From: Haemonchus contortus
Taxonomy: Eukaryota; Nematoda; Chromadorea; Rhabditida; Trichostrongylidae
Reading direction: 5' to 3'
Assembly: GCA_000469685.2 (NCBI GenBank)
Contig: LS997562.1
Location: forward strand, 21,739,474-21,803,473
Length of the DNA stretch: 64,000 bases
Below, in pieces: positions 12,320-24,159 of this stretch; the stretch's first letter is position 1, and each line of letters starts with the position of its first letter. Made by a program: the position numbers and the translations under genes. Below the pieces are notes generated by a model. That model saw nothing but the letters and a program-made list of their open reading frames with translations, was not told where the DNA came from and searched no databases.

Positions 12320-13614
12320 CGGTGTGTGTCTGACCGGAAATTCATAACTCCTGTTCCCGTGGACTTAGAGCGTTCAAATTTGGTATGAGTAAGAGGGACA
12401 GGATGGGAACACCTATGGTAGGTGGCAGGACCGGACTCCATTCACAGGGAGCGCGGCGTGCGCGTTCGAAATTTTGGGCCGCAAGTTCATGACTCCTGCT
12501 CCAGTGAACCGAAAGGGTTCATATTGGTAGGAGTAAGGGGGACACTATGGGAACACCTATGGTAGGTGGTAGGAGCAGACTCCACCCACAGGGAGCAGGT
12601 TGTGCGCGATAGAAATTTTAGGTCGCAAATTTATAACTCCTGTTCCCGTGGACCTAGAAAGCTCAAATTCGGTAGGATCACACTTTTCGTATTACCAGTG
12701 GAACCTCGGCATTCTAATAGGTGATGCAGGATGTGACAGGATAGGTACTCGGTGACAAGAACTGATGATAACTGATAAGAGAAGACGAAGGACGTAAGAG
12801 TGCCACCTACCGATCAAAATCCTAACATCTTCGGTATCTACGATGTAGCTTTGACCGTTCAGTATGTTTCACTCGATAAGACGAGATGGTAGAGCAGGGT
12901 GACAAAAGTGAGTGGTAAGTGTAGTGATAGGGACCAATTAGGGCAATACGCTAGACAGATTAAAACTTTGTTCATTTCTTACTATTAGATTACGACCGCT
13001 ACCCAGCAAGGTTTTTGATTCAATGAAGGATCCTCTTTGCTCGATGTCATTTGCGAGAAAACTTATTCGACCGCCTGTAATCTAGAATTCTCAACAAATG
13101 ATATCTCCGTAAGGAAAAGGGTCCATTGATAGAAAAATATCTGATAACGGTGCTATCATCACTCAGAACATCTCCACAGCATCATCTTTGATTGTCCAAC
13201 AGTTGGATTTTCGATGCGTAGTTATTTCTGGGAAAGAAAGCAAAAGTTCGAGACTTCCAATCAGAGGCATAAGCACCGACTTCAACTGAATACCATTGCT
13301 CGCAATGCAATGCTCCGTTGATCCTGTGTCAAATTTCGTGTACAGGAAACTGCCATTTGTTCCAAAAAAGTAGTTTAGAGTTAGACTTAGTACAACGATA
13401 AAAGAAAGAGGGAAGCTTTCGATTTCTGTTGTGTCAAAGAAGGATTTCGAGCTCTGTTTCAGTTTCATACTCTCACTCAGCTAAGCACGAAAAAAAACTT
13501 AAAAACTATAAACTTTGAGAAAGGGAATAAAATTCTTCAGTTCAACATTTCTCGGGAGAGGGTGTTTGACACAAGAAGGAGGAGAGCCTGGCGCTAGCCG
13601 GGCAATCCGATATG
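12233..13614 (+). mobile_element. Helitron-like family A copy nested in family B
   Basis: The 5' TCCTACTATATATAATTGG follows A (12232). Then come a short TG tract (12276-12330), tandem modules to about 12690, and the same unique tail as 9330-9730 (GACCGCTACCCAG..., GAATTCTCA...). The 3' hairpin CCTGGC-GCTA-GCCGGG at 13587-13602 is followed by a mutated terminus (GATATG where other copies have GACTGG). A stretch at about 13152-13465 is absent from the 8101-9738 copy and carries an open frame. Confidence 0.65.
13163..13468 (-). CDS. Unrecognised open frame inside a Helitron
   Basis: A 101-codon frame with a hydrophobic stretch (FPLSFIVVLSLTLNYFF) lies in an insertion unique to this Helitron copy. 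No family was recognised. It could be a captured host-gene fragment or chance. No splice signals could be fixed with confidence. Confidence 0.25.
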   Translation of the reverse strand: MKLKQSSKSFFDTTEIESFPLSFIVVLSLTLNYFFGTNGSFLYTKFDTGSTEHCIASNGIQLKSVLMPLIGSLELLLSFPEITTHRKSNCWTIKDDAVEMF

Positions 13615-14007
13615 TACATTTACCAAGGTTTACTGTCATTCATTTTATCTTTTTTTAGAAACTACTTCCACTTCTGCATTGCAGAATGTTGTGCTGTCAG
13701 TGCCGGATCATTCCATTTGCGCTCAAATTTAACGGAGATACGCCTCCTTAGCCCACCTCTCTTTTTTTGTCTGAATAATCGCCTTCTTGATACTATACGA
13801 TGTTCTACTCGACTACAGCTAAGATGGTTTACAGAAAAAAATCGCTCCCATTCCGGAGCTGATACTGAGGGTGTAGAGCTTTCAAGGAAAAGGAGAATAC
13901 GAAGTGTTACACATAGCAAATTTCTCACAGGAAGGTAAGTGCCCGGCGTAGCCGGGCGAACCCATAAGAGGGAGGAGTGCCTGGCGTTAGCCGGGCGATC
14001 CGACTGG

Positions 14008-14850
14008 TCTTATATATAAAGCAGTAACTTGGTTTGTCGGTATGTCGGTATGTCGGTCTGTCCGTCCGGGTTTCTTTGTGATTATGATAAAGGTAGTGAT
14101 ATGGAAAAGTTGACCTTCTTATATACAAAGCAGTCACTTTGTGGGTAGGTTAATATAGAAAGTGAGCACTGCGGAGGGAAGTGAGTAATATGGAGTGAAG
14201 TATTTATTATTTCAAAGTGTGATTTCTACTGTACTGTACTGGCAGTACTTCGGCACTGTTACTTGATCGACACTGGCATGATACTATGTTTTTCTACGCA
14301 GTATTTAGGATTTGGCTACCACATTCATTTTTCTTTCATCATTTCCTACCATTCTCACACCAGTCTGACAAAGCGCAGTGAAACTCCCTTCTACCTTACG
14401 GCGAAGTGGAACCGATCGGCTGACCCGTCGTTTTCTTTTGAATTTATTCAGCGCATGAGCGTAAACAGCACCACATTTTAGCTACATTGGTTGTGTTTCT
14501 GCTGAGCTCTCCCTCATCAATATTGCCCCTTCATCTTCAGCGTTTTTGAAAAGAAAAATATCATTTGCTCCGGCCTTAACACCGTTAATAATCAAACTGT
14601 TTTATTCGTTAACTTTACTGGCACAGCGTCTTCTCTCTGGCTGACCAACCTGTTTTGTCAACCGAAAATTTCGAATGGTACCTATTAATGTTCTTAACTG
14701 TTGATAACACCACTATCAAAGCCCATGACCCAACCTGCCGATTTCCACATTTTGGTGGTCGGGTTGATTTTGTTGCAACGGATATCTAAATGAAGAGAGA
14801 AACCTTATAATTTAATTAATTTAATTACCTTTAATTAATTAATTTACCTT
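14008..14850 (+). mobile_element. Helitron-like family B, second copy, head-to-tail
   Basis: It starts TCTTATATATAAAGCAG immediately after the CTGG end of the preceding element, a head-to-tail junction. GTCGGTATGTCGG repeats and the same 780-base body as 11442-12232 follow. It fades into an AT-rich TTAATTAA stretch near 14810-14860 and no 3' hairpin was found. Confidence 0.6.
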
Positions 14851-14919
14851 TAATTTATAAAACATTATGGGTAGTGCTGCCCGCGGTAGTCTTCTTTTGA
14901 GCGTAATACGATGTTTTTC

Positions 14920-15560
14920 TTATAAAACTGTATGTAGTATGTATGTATGTATGTATGTATGTATGTATGTATGTATGTATGTATGTATGTATGTATGTAT
15001 GTATGTATGTATGTATGTATGTATGTATGTATGTATGTATGTATGTATGTATGTATGTATGTATGTATGTATGTATGTATGTATGTATGTATGTATGTAT
15101 GTATGTATGTATGTATGTATGTATGTATGTATGTATGTATGTATGTATGTATGTATGTATGTATGTATGTATGTATGTATGTATGTATGTATGTATGTAT
15201 GTATGTATGTATGTATGTATGTATGTATGTATGTATGTATGTATGTATGTATGTATGTATGTATGTATGTATGTATGTATGTATGTATGTATGTATGTAT
15301 GTATGTGTGTGTGTGTCCGACTGTAAGTTCATAACTCCTGTCCCGTGGACCTAGAACGTTCAAATATGGTGGGAGTACTGTAGGCAGGATGAGAACACCT
15401 ATGGTGGGTGGCGGAACCAGACTCCGCCCACAAATAGCGAGGTTTGCGCGAAATAAATGTTTTAGCGGAAATTCATAAGCCCTGTACCCGTGAATCTAGA
15501 ACGTTCAAATCTGATGGAGGTTTAGGCGGCAGGATAAGAACGCTGGAGATAGCTAGCTTG
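14920..15560 (+). mobile_element. Helitron-like family A copy with a GTAT microsatellite
   Basis: A 370-base GTAT array is followed by GTGTGTCCGACTG and then two of the family A modules (ATAACTCCTGT..., ACGTTCAAA..., GGACTCC-like). A candidate 5' end TCTTATAAAACTG lies at about 14918. The 3' tail is missing. Confidence 0.55.
14937..15305 (+). repeat. Perfect (GTAT)n microsatellite, about 92 units
   Basis: A pure tetranucleotide array. All long open frames here (Met-Tyr-Val-Cys or Ile-His-Thr-Tyr) are artefacts. Its purity suggests recent expansion. Confidence 0.99.
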
Positions 15561-15879
15561 ACTGAACTCCTCTCACTGGAAGCGTGGCATGCGCAAAAAT
15601 CCGGATTTGAGAAAGAATTCGCAGTTGAACGTTTGAAAATCAATCGTGCACCACATGCGATGTTAGCAGAGTGGAGTAGCACGCACTATTACTATTATGT
15701 AGTTCCGACATCGAACAGCCCTTATCACTGTGATTGTCTTTTTTGCCAGCTTACTCTGTCTTTTTGCCAGCTTACTCTACCATCCCGTCTCACTGTTACA
15801 CCAGTGTAATATTAATGAGTTAGTCAACTACTGTAAAACTTATACATACATATTTGTATGTATATTCATTTTCCAATCA
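15561..15879. other. Spacer left of the CR1 LINE
   Basis: No gene seen. It contains a direct repeat of TTTTTGCCAGCTTACTCT (about 15738 and 15756). Confidence 0.4.
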
Positions 15880-16130
15880 TCTCGTCGTGCGTGCGGCGGC
15901 GGCTCCCTGCTCTCCTACGTACTGATAAGTTGATTTCAGTTTATTTCTGTTTGTACTTTCTGTTGTCTCCGCTTGCTTCGGTTGTTTGTACTATCTAGCC
16001 CGCTTTGGTTCCTTAGGTGTACCCCTTGCTACCTGATTGGGTTTGGGTTTCCTTTTTCGGTTAGCGTCTTTAACTTTGGTTGTATATCGTATATTGATCC
16101 AGTCCAAAGTTCACAGTACACCTTTCTATT

Positions 16131-16844
16131 ATGCCGGCTCCACGTCGCCAAAATAAAGTAGTTGTTTCTAAGGGGCAAGATATGCCAACCAAAGCAACGA
16201 GAGCTACTGTGGATGTCGCTAATGATTCTGTGTGTGCATCGCAATGCGATTTTTCCAGTATGTCCACGTCTGAATTGCTGAATGCTATTCAGGAGAGAAA
16301 CAAAGACCCTGTAATTGACGAAATGGTTAAAGCTCTTGCTTCTAAAATACCATTGGAAATTGCTGATGGGATTGAGTCTGAGAAAAGGAAGAGATCAATT
16401 GTTCTGTTTGGCCTTCCCGAATCTCCAGGTAACTTTGCACCCTCAAAGAAACAGCGTGACCTTGAGGAGAAAGTGAGTCAAGTTTTCGATATGCTTGAAC
16501 TTGAATGTAGACCTGTAGAGGTCTATCGTATGGGGAGGATTAATATGTCGCGCCCTAGACTTGTGAAAGTAGTGTTACCCTCACGTGCGCATTGGATCAC
16601 TGCGTTGTCTAATGCGCATAAATTGCGTGGGTCTTCACTTTCGCACATTCGTGTCCGCAAGAGTATGACCCCCGAAGAGCGGAAAAAAGAGTATGATTTG
16701 AGACAAGAATGTAATGCACGGAACAGTCAATGTAATAGTAAAGTCTGGGTCGTATATAAAGGTGCGCTGAGGCGAACTGACGAACTCAAGCATTCTGTGC
16801 ATCAGGGAAACGCCTCGCAGATCTCGGACAACCCACCGGTTTGA
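16131..16844 (+). CDS. CR1-type LINE ORF1 protein
   Basis: 237 codons starting at ATG 16131. The N-terminal third is basic and low in structure. The middle carries KRSIVLFGLPES, CRPVEVYRMGR and RPRLVKVVLPSRAHW, which match the RRM-like nucleic-acid-binding core of nematode CR1 ORF1 proteins. MTPEERKKEYDLRQE follows. By family knowledge it binds the element RNA and acts as a chaperone in target-primed reverse transcription. The stop TGA (16842-16844) overlaps the ORF2 start. The frame is intact. Confidence 0.8.
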   Translation: MPAPRRQNKVVVSKGQDMPTKATRATVDVANDSVCASQCDFSSMSTSELLNAIQERNKDPVIDEMVKALASKIPLEIADGIESEKRKRSIVLFGLPESPGNFAPSKKQRDLEEKVSQVFDMLELECRPVEVYRMGRINMSRPRLVKVVLPSRAHWITALSNAHKLRGSSLSHIRVRKSMTPEERKKEYDLRQECNARNSQCNSKVWVVYKGALRRTDELKHSVHQGNASQISDNPPV

Positions 16845-19672
16845 GCTGTTTCTTGTTCAATTCCCGCAGTTTGACAAACAAGATTGATCATCTACACATG
16901 TTTCTTGCCGCACATTCACCCGATTTAGCTTTGATCACAGACACATGGTTGTCACCTCACATCCTTGACTCCGAAATCACTAGCGGATCCCCCTATGGCA
17001 TTGTTCGAGTAGACAGACCCCGACGTAAGGGCGGGGGTGTTTGCTGTCTATTCAAAGATACTTTGAAGTTTGTGGTCATTCCACCTCCATCATCGTATGC
17101 CTCCTTGCGTGCTGACGTGTTATGTATTGAAAGCTTGTGTCTTGTTCCGGCTCGTCCCCTCAGATTAATTTTGGTTCATCGTCCCCCTGGGTCCTCTGCT
17201 GTCGATGATGAAGAATTGATTGAGATTCTTTTTGAACTTTCCCTAACCGGAAGTTATTTGATGATTTTGGGTGATTTCAACTTAGATGTTGATTGGAGTG
17301 CTGGTGTTGCCAAAAACGTTATTGCTGCAAGGTTCCTCGACTTCTTCAATAGCTGCTCATTTATTCAACACGTGCCTCGACCTACCCGAAATGGATCCAT
17401 CCTAGACATTATACTCTCATCCTCACATATTTTGAGTAGGGTAGACATTTTACCGCCTTTTGGGTCATCAGACCATAATGTGGTTGCTTTCAACCTTTTA
17501 GCGTTCGTACCCAATAGGATCAGTGTTCCCCTTCCTGTCTACAAGGAAACCAACTTCAGAGGATTGTCTCTTTGCCTGTCTAACATTGATTGGTGGAGGT
17601 CTTTTGAGGGGTATCGTACGGTCGATGATCTTCATAAAAGGTTTTGCCGACTTTTATATCAAGGTTTAGCGATGTTTGTTCCTTTTCGCTCCAGTTCATG
17701 TTCTATACCACGTTATCCCAAACACATTCTCAATTTGATGTCTCAAAAAACGCGACTTTTCAAAGAAGCTCATAACTCCTTGTTGAATGCCGACTATAAA
17801 AGAGTGTGACTAGAGTTGGACCGCCATCTCAGGAGGTTCTTGGCTTATAAGGAAAGACGTACAGCAGCTACTATTAATCAGAAGTCCATTTTTGCTCTTT
17901 TCAAGAAAAAGATTAAATCAGTTGCCAGATTACCCGCACTGAAAGATGATACTGGAAATTTATACACCACTAATGAGGACAAAGCAGAAGCACTAGGCCG
18001 ATTTTTTGCCTCGGTCTTTACTGCGCACTCTGAGTTCGTATCCCATCGAGCAGCAGACGACTTCCAATCTGCATCCACACTGATGCTAAATGACTTCATT
18101 ATTGGTCCGGAGGATGTTTTGATGACTTTGAAGTCACTCAAAGCGTCCACTTCTGCTACTTTCGATGGGATACCTCAAATCGTTTACGAGAAGTGTGCTT
18201 CTGTTCTCTGCGTACCTCTTACAATGATTTTTAATGCCTCACTGATGCTTTCCCAAGTTCCTGAATTGTGGAAAAAAGCTATTATTATAGCCATCCCCAA
18301 GAATAAAGAGGTATCCATGCTGTCATCTTACAGGCCGATTAGTATTACGTGTACGCCAGTGAAAGTAATGGAAAAACTCATCAGGAACAAGGTCCTGGAT
18401 TGGCTCTCTTCTAGGAAGCTTGTACCTGTTGAGCAGCACGGCTTCATCAGAGGTGCCTCGACCATTACCCAGATCTCAGATTGTCTATTTGACTGGAACC
18501 TTGCAGTCAATAATGGTGACTGTGTGGACGTCATTTATTTCGATTTGTCGAAAGCTTTTGACAAAGTCAATCATGAGAGGCTTCTTGTTAAACTTTCGTC
18601 ACTCGGAATTAATGGCGCACTCCTAGGGTGGTTTCAAACGTATTTATCTGAAAGAGAAATGTGTGTTAAGGTTGAAAACTCCTTTTCCAAATGCTTTCCA
18701 TGCACGAGCGGTGTCCCGCAAGGAGGCGTTTTATCACCCCTGTTATTCCTGATTTATACACACGATTTGCCTGGCTTACTACGTACACACCCGTCCATAA
18801 AGGTACAGATGTACGCAGACGACATTAAAATTTATGGAATCTATGATGACAATAGCAAAGCTGCAGTGCATCAGGCACTTACAGCCTCCATCTCACGGAT
18901 GATGGACTGGGCGGTGGTTAATGGCATACCTGTCAATCTTACCAAAACCACGGTTATGCACATTGGTCACGGTCCAAGTAACTTGTACACTTTTAATGGA
19001 GATCCTCTTGGCTCAACGAGTGAGGTCCGAGATCTGGGCGTCTACTTAAAGAGTGATCTGGAGTTCGATGCACATATTGATATGATTGTCAAAAAAGCCT
19101 TTGCGACCCTTTTTGTAATCTTCAGGAATATACACTGTAGTGATGCCTCCGTCTACCTTAAGTTGTATAAGGCGTACGTGATACCGATCCTTGAGTACGG
19201 ATCACCACTGTGGAGTCCGTTCTCTAAGAAATTACAAGTTAAACTTGAACGAGTTCAAAAAGCTTTCACTAGAGTCGTGCTTCGCAGATGTTTTCCTGAC
19301 TCTGAGTACCGAAGCTCCATGCCAAGTTATCAAAAAAGATTAGATCTGCTCAATATGAAAAGTTTACTTTATCGTAGGGTTGTTAATGATTTGATTTTTT
19401 GTTTCAAAATCCTAAGGAACGAGACTAAGTTGAGAGTGAGCAAATACTGGTCTTTCCGTCCGTGTCATGGCCGAACTAAACGACTTGGGTTGCATTGTGT
19501 TCCCGTGAAGAAGCGGCATCACCTTCTTGTCTCAAATTCATTCTTTTTCCGCTGTGCTAGATGGATAGAAATGCTGCCTTTCAGTATTCTGGATGCTCCC
19601 TCTGCGTCGGCCTTCCGCGGTAGATTGAGGAATGTTCATCTTCTTTCTACTCTGAATATTGCAGATTTTTGA
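16841..19672 (+). pseudogene. CR1-type LINE ORF2 (endonuclease-reverse transcriptase), one internal stop
   Basis: The frame runs 944 codons and is broken only by TGA at 17807-17809. The first part is an AP-type endonuclease with TDTWLS (usual catalytic Glu replaced by Asp), LGDFN and GSSDHN. The second part is reverse transcriptase with SSYRPISIT, FDLSKAFDKVNHERL, SGVPQGGVLSPLLF and the catalytic YADD (about 18812), ending in the usual C-terminal region. The junction with ORF1 reads TTGA. In related elements an ATGA stop-start overlap is common, so the start may have mutated from ATG. The single stop is consistent with a young copy. Confidence 0.85.
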
Positions 19673-20769
19673 ACTCGTTGGTGTTCCATGCTGTCTTATC
19701 ATTTCCATCCAACGTCTGCTATGGAATCGTGGCTTGCGCAGTGAGCTCTTCGACTTCATGATGTTCGAAGCAGTTACCTACAGAAGAATTCGCGCTCTAC
19801 CGTGGTTTATCGTTGTGATTGCCAGTTCCTACCTGAGTTGACCAGTCAGTCAGTCCAGAGGACTCGATGATGTACCTACCGTTGCTGCTTCTGCCTATCT
19901 GTCGCTTTACATTATCGTCCTTCGTCTCGACCTTATAATCATGCAGTTGGGCTATTTTATAGCTTATGCAGGATAGTTCACTGGTTCTTGTCAATGTTGT
20001 TCTTAGTAAGCACCCGACGTTTTCTTATGTACTAACAACACCACTTAACTAGTGTATGTTTGATGTGGAGCTTGGACATCTCCCCTGGCTTGCGGCAACG
20101 GACATGCTTCCGAGTCGTTCTGTTTAGCTTCCGCAAGGATTTTATAATAGTATTGACTCAAAGGCTCCTTTGGTCCGTGTCTTTGTGCACTCAATCACTC
20201 AGCTATTCAGATATACCTGCCTCTCATTTTCGTATGACGATCTAAACTCAGTGCAAGTCTACAAGTACTCTCTTGAATAATTGGGCCTCGGTCTTACGCC
20301 CTGGGTTCGTAATCAGATCAAAGAGGCTCCTACGTGGCCCGCCCGCGAACGACCACGGTCGGTTGCGTTGCCTAGGCTGACTTGTCACTTTACTATACCA
20401 CGTATATGCTGTCTGTTGAGTGGTTCTGTTTCGAATGTGGTACTCTCACTCCTGCGGGTATATATGTGTGGCTGTTGTGGTTATCTGTTTGGACCAATTT
20501 GACATGAAGTTCGATCATCTAGGTTGTTGGCGACTCGTCTTAAGCTATCCAGTCAGGGTGATGTAGTTTACTTGTTCTATCTTCTTATTTTGTTTTTAAT
20601 TACTGTTCGTGTTTTCGATTACTGTTTGTTTTAGTTTATCCTTCTCCTTCATGCGTTACTAACACACATTCGTTGTAGTATATGCGCACCATGTGTGCAG
20701 TTTAAATAAATAAATAAAATAAAAAATATTTGTACAACACCCGACCTTCTTTTCCCTACGAACATGTCA

Positions 20770-21180
20770 TGAGTTGAGATTTCTATATTAATGAGGTCGG
20801 ATGAGTTTTTTGTAAATAATATCAAAACAAAGAGAACCCACGATCCTTCATTGATTTGCAAACCTTGCTGTTTAGCTGTTTAATAGCAAGAAGTAGATCA
20901 AATTTTCAACTCCTCATTATTCGGTGTCTCCATTCGGCTCTCTCAATGCACATTGAACTCACTTCTTATCATCATGGCCTACCATAACGTCTTATGGAAT
21001 GCAGTATACTGAACAGTTAAAAGGTAGATGACCTATAAATGACTCCTGCTTTTAATACTCTTTATTAGCTCTTATCAATGTTGTCAGTTCTTGTCACCTA
21101 GTATGTACCTACAATTCTGTCACATCTTACATCACCTAATGAAATGCCTAGGTTTCCCTGTTGGCGTGATCGATGAAATT
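20770..21180 (-). mobile_element. Decayed Helitron family A tail
   Basis: Minus-strand remnant matching the unique 3' segment of the complete copies (ATATCAAAACAAAGAGAACC..., GCAAACCTTGCTG...) and the stretch at 12690-12790 (TCACCTAGTATG...). Neither end is preserved. Confidence 0.5.
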
Positions 21181-22027
21181 TGTTCTCTCCCAGGATATGC
21201 GTATCATTAGCCGAGAATCCCGAATCATTGGGTGTCGGATAAGCTTCAATTATTGGAAATATTCCCTTACAGATTATAAATACGTACATATCACATTCAA
21301 CGATACATATTCCCATTGAAATAAATTCACTATCATCTCTGTCAACTTTCATTGATAGAGCACAATGGCATTTGATCGTTATCACTGAACAGATAGGAGG
21401 CGAGTAGAACAGAAAACGCTTATTCCGGAAAGGAAGCGCTCAGCCAAACCCCTCAGATGCTGGAATTTGTGCTAACGCAAGACTATATACGGCGGTTCGA
21501 TTCGTTATCTCCTTGTGTCGAAATGAAGGGAAACAGTGATCCTTGAATGTATCACAGACCTTGTCGGCTAGCGGTTGCAATCAATAGTAAGAAATTCATT
21601 CAAATTATCATCCTCTCAGAATGTAGTATGTAGTGTCTTTACACTTAACCGTTTTATCGAATGGAATATTCCAAAGAATCGAAGCTGGAATAAAAATATG
21701 AAAGGCGTTCGGATCTATTTGTTAGTGGCTCTTGCTCTGTATGACCCCTTATCGGCACTTATCGGTTGTTACCAATTCCTGTCACAGAATATCTGCGACC
21801 TCGTTACATCCTACGAAAGTGCCAAACCTCAACTTTTAACAAGAAGGGCATTATAGACATAGTGAATCTCACCCTCTACGGCTTGTTATCAGTCCCTATC
21901 ATTTGTTACCAGCTCTTGTCACAAATCAGTTACGTTTCCTTAACATTCAACAGAATCTACCGAAAAGCTGAGATTTCACCGCTAACAGACATATTAATTA
22001 GTGGATCCTGCGACTTTTGTCTTCTAA
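21181..22027. other. Unassigned spacer
   Basis: No gene recognised. Several diverged repeats of a TTATCAGT/TTGTCAC type are seen at 21750-21930, similar to 57700-57730. Confidence 0.35.
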
Positions 22028-22520
22028 CCAGGGAGGGGTAGTCTACTTATTTTGGAACTTTGAATTTAGACCCAGATAAATCGGTAGAGTTCTGAATGCT
22101 GTTTACGAAAATGGAAATTAAAACTGCAAAATGGTTCTCCATAGAAAGTTATGGGGGATCGAATTTTGCTCGACAGTAGTATCAATTGGGAATGCGAACT
22201 CGTCGCTTCCATATCAAACCCCCACGTGACCTATGTAGTGGTAGTGGTCTCGCTTTGTGGGCGTAAAATGAGGGGTCCCTCCCCGCTATTGTCCGCACTT
22301 TTGCAAAGTGTTTTTTCATTTTATCAAAGGCTCTCTAAACGTTTTCTGACATTTCTTTAGACAATTGATACTACTGTCGAGCGAAATTCGGGCCCCCATA
22401 ACTTTTTAAGGAGAATCATTTTGCAGTTTTAATTTCCATTTTCGTAAACAGCATTCAAAACTCTATCGATTTATCTGGGTCTGAGTTCAAAATTCCAAGA
22501 TAAGTAGACTACCCCTTTGG
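22028..22520. mobile_element. Palindromic MITE with TAA duplication, copy 1
   Basis: Inverted ends of about 165 bases, CCAGGGAGGGGTAGTCTACT on the left and the complement on the right. TAA flanks both sides (22025-22027, 22521-22523). The same element recurs at 24832-25321, also between TAA triplets. A 3-base TWA duplication points to the PIF/Harbinger group. Without a transposase that is an inference. Confidence 0.8.
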
Positions 22521-22559
22521 TAAGGCTCCAAATCAGCTCCTACCAGTTGTTATCACTTC

Positions 22560-22670
22560 CTCATAATTACCCAGAGTGTTTCCATCCTGCCGCCTGCATG
22601 CCTTCAAAATTTGAATGCTTGGGACTTAATGGTTCAATGGGACAGGAGTTATCCACAAAGTGTATCTTCA
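22560..22670 (-). mobile_element. Helitron family A module fragment
   Basis: One tandem module in minus orientation (CATCCTGCCGCC..., GGGACAGGAGTTAT). The ends are lost. Confidence 0.5.
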
Positions 22671-24159
22671 AAGTTATGACACTTACTGTCGATTTGTTGT
22701 GTTCTCAAGGAAGTAGGGAATCCTTCAAATCATTTCTAGACCGTGGCATGGGAGATCCAGACCCCAACAAATTACCATAAGCTGTTTGGACACAAAGAAT
22801 GTATTTTCTCTTGGAATTTCCTTCAAATCTCCGGTGACCTGATTATAGGCAGACGATATTGTTGTGATAACTGAGACAAATCGGTTGAATCAGTCATAAG
22901 AGTTTACAATGAAGAACACTTTGGTCGCTACATTGGGAAAAGAAAGTCAAGGAACATCTATACATTCCAAAGGAAGAAGAGAGTTGTCTCACAATGTTAG
23001 CGAGTTAATGACGAAGGTTCGGCTCCAGACGGGTTTCAAGGGACTCAAACGCATACAGGTGCTATCCGGGCACCGTAAACTTATCCCTTCCACTACCGAG
23101 AACGCGCTTCTCGCCTTCTTGATGGCTTATATGCCATACATATCTCATCAGCATTCACATGTACAGCGTGATGAGGAGACCAACCAATGTCAGCATTCGA
23201 CCATTAAACTCAAAGTTTGAAGAGAGCTGTATCGCATACAAAGTAGGATGGTTTCCTGGTAGGAGTGAAAAGAAAGTAGAGAAATGCCGGTGAAACTAGC
23301 TACAAATGGGGGCAAAATGCATTCATTGAAAACTCCCCTAGCTGTTGAAGGGAGTACAAAATTGAAAAGATTCATTCATCAAAGAGATCAGATTATTTCG
23401 GTTGTCGCCTTATTCTCCAATTGTGCTTCCAGAACAAAGTGGGCTTGAAGGGGTTTCCTTTCGATTTCCACGCAAATTGGTTGCACGCATGCCTTAAATT
23501 CTTATAAATTTTTATTTCTTACAAAAAGGAGAGTATTTTCTTCAACGAACATACGATGAACCGTGTAGAATTCTTACTTCGAAATGTTCTTGGCGAACAA
23601 CCCTTTTCAAAATCACCCTACATATCGGAAAGAAGCAGACCGAAAGAGAGTTTCGAAGAAAATGCACTGGTTGCTTTAAGGAACATCATGAAGAAAGATC
23701 GTGCTTTCAAATTATGTCGAGGAGATCTTCGCATGAAGCAGGAAGTGCCGCTAATATTTTTATATTGCTACGTGGAAGTTCCCCTGAACGGTGGAAGTTT
23801 CCCTTGAACGAACGCCTTGAAATTCTCTAGAGACCGTTAATGTAGCTGATACCTGAAAGCAATAGAAAATACAAAAACAGGCAATAAACTAATGAAACAC
23901 TACCGTAGCCTGCTGACAGGCTACGTGGTAGTCAGTGATTCAGAAATGGCCCTGTGACGCTCTAGCTTGAAGAATCTAGGGGTTTGAATTTTACACATAC
24001 ACTTCGGTACACTTTATGTATGCACGTCCGTCCCCCTCAAGCTTTAAGCTATAGGTCTAGGGGAATAGGAGCTAGGAATCCTCTGTCAACCACACACACA
24101 TACAAACAATCACACACATAAACACGCGATCTCACTATATATACATATGTATTTTTATA
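22671..24159. other. Spacer with no recognised gene
   Basis: Open frames at 22909-23220 and 23556-23807 (+) have no recognisable motif. A small hairpin, ACTACCGTAGCCTG against 23917-23932, lies near 23899. A short direct repeat of GTGGAAGTT...TGAACG lies near 23773-23810. Confidence 0.35.

Larger units (their letters stand above)
11442..14007 (+). mobile_element. Helitron-like family B, with a nested family A copy
   Basis: It starts TCCTTCTTATATATAAAGC after A (11441), followed by GGTTTGTCGG and GTCTGTC repeats. The next 780 bases match 14008-14815 at roughly 70-80 percent by eye. At 12233 a family A element begins. Beyond its end the sequence continues to a hairpin CCTGGC-GTTA-GCCGGG and an end CTGG (14004-14007). 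A second hairpin (GCCCGGC-GTA-GCCGGGC, near 13932) lies just upstream. That this is one family B copy split by a nested family A copy is an inference. Confidence 0.55.
15880..20726 (+). mobile_element. Nearly intact CR1-clade LINE
   Basis: The order is: a GC-rich 5' untranslated region (about 15880-16130), ORF1, overlapping ORF2 with endonuclease and reverse transcriptase, a 1-kb 3' untranslated region, and a tail of TAAA units (20702-20726). The short-repeat tail rather than poly(A) is a CR1/L2-type trait. The only clear lesion in the proteins is one in-frame TGA. The 5' border is approximate. A second, older CR1 copy lies at about 33650-37455. Confidence 0.85.

Noticed and set aside
14865..15363. 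155-codon frames of repeated Met-Tyr-Val-Cys or Ile-His-Thr-Tyr
   Set aside because: Translation of the pure GTAT array. Present on both strands and in all frames.
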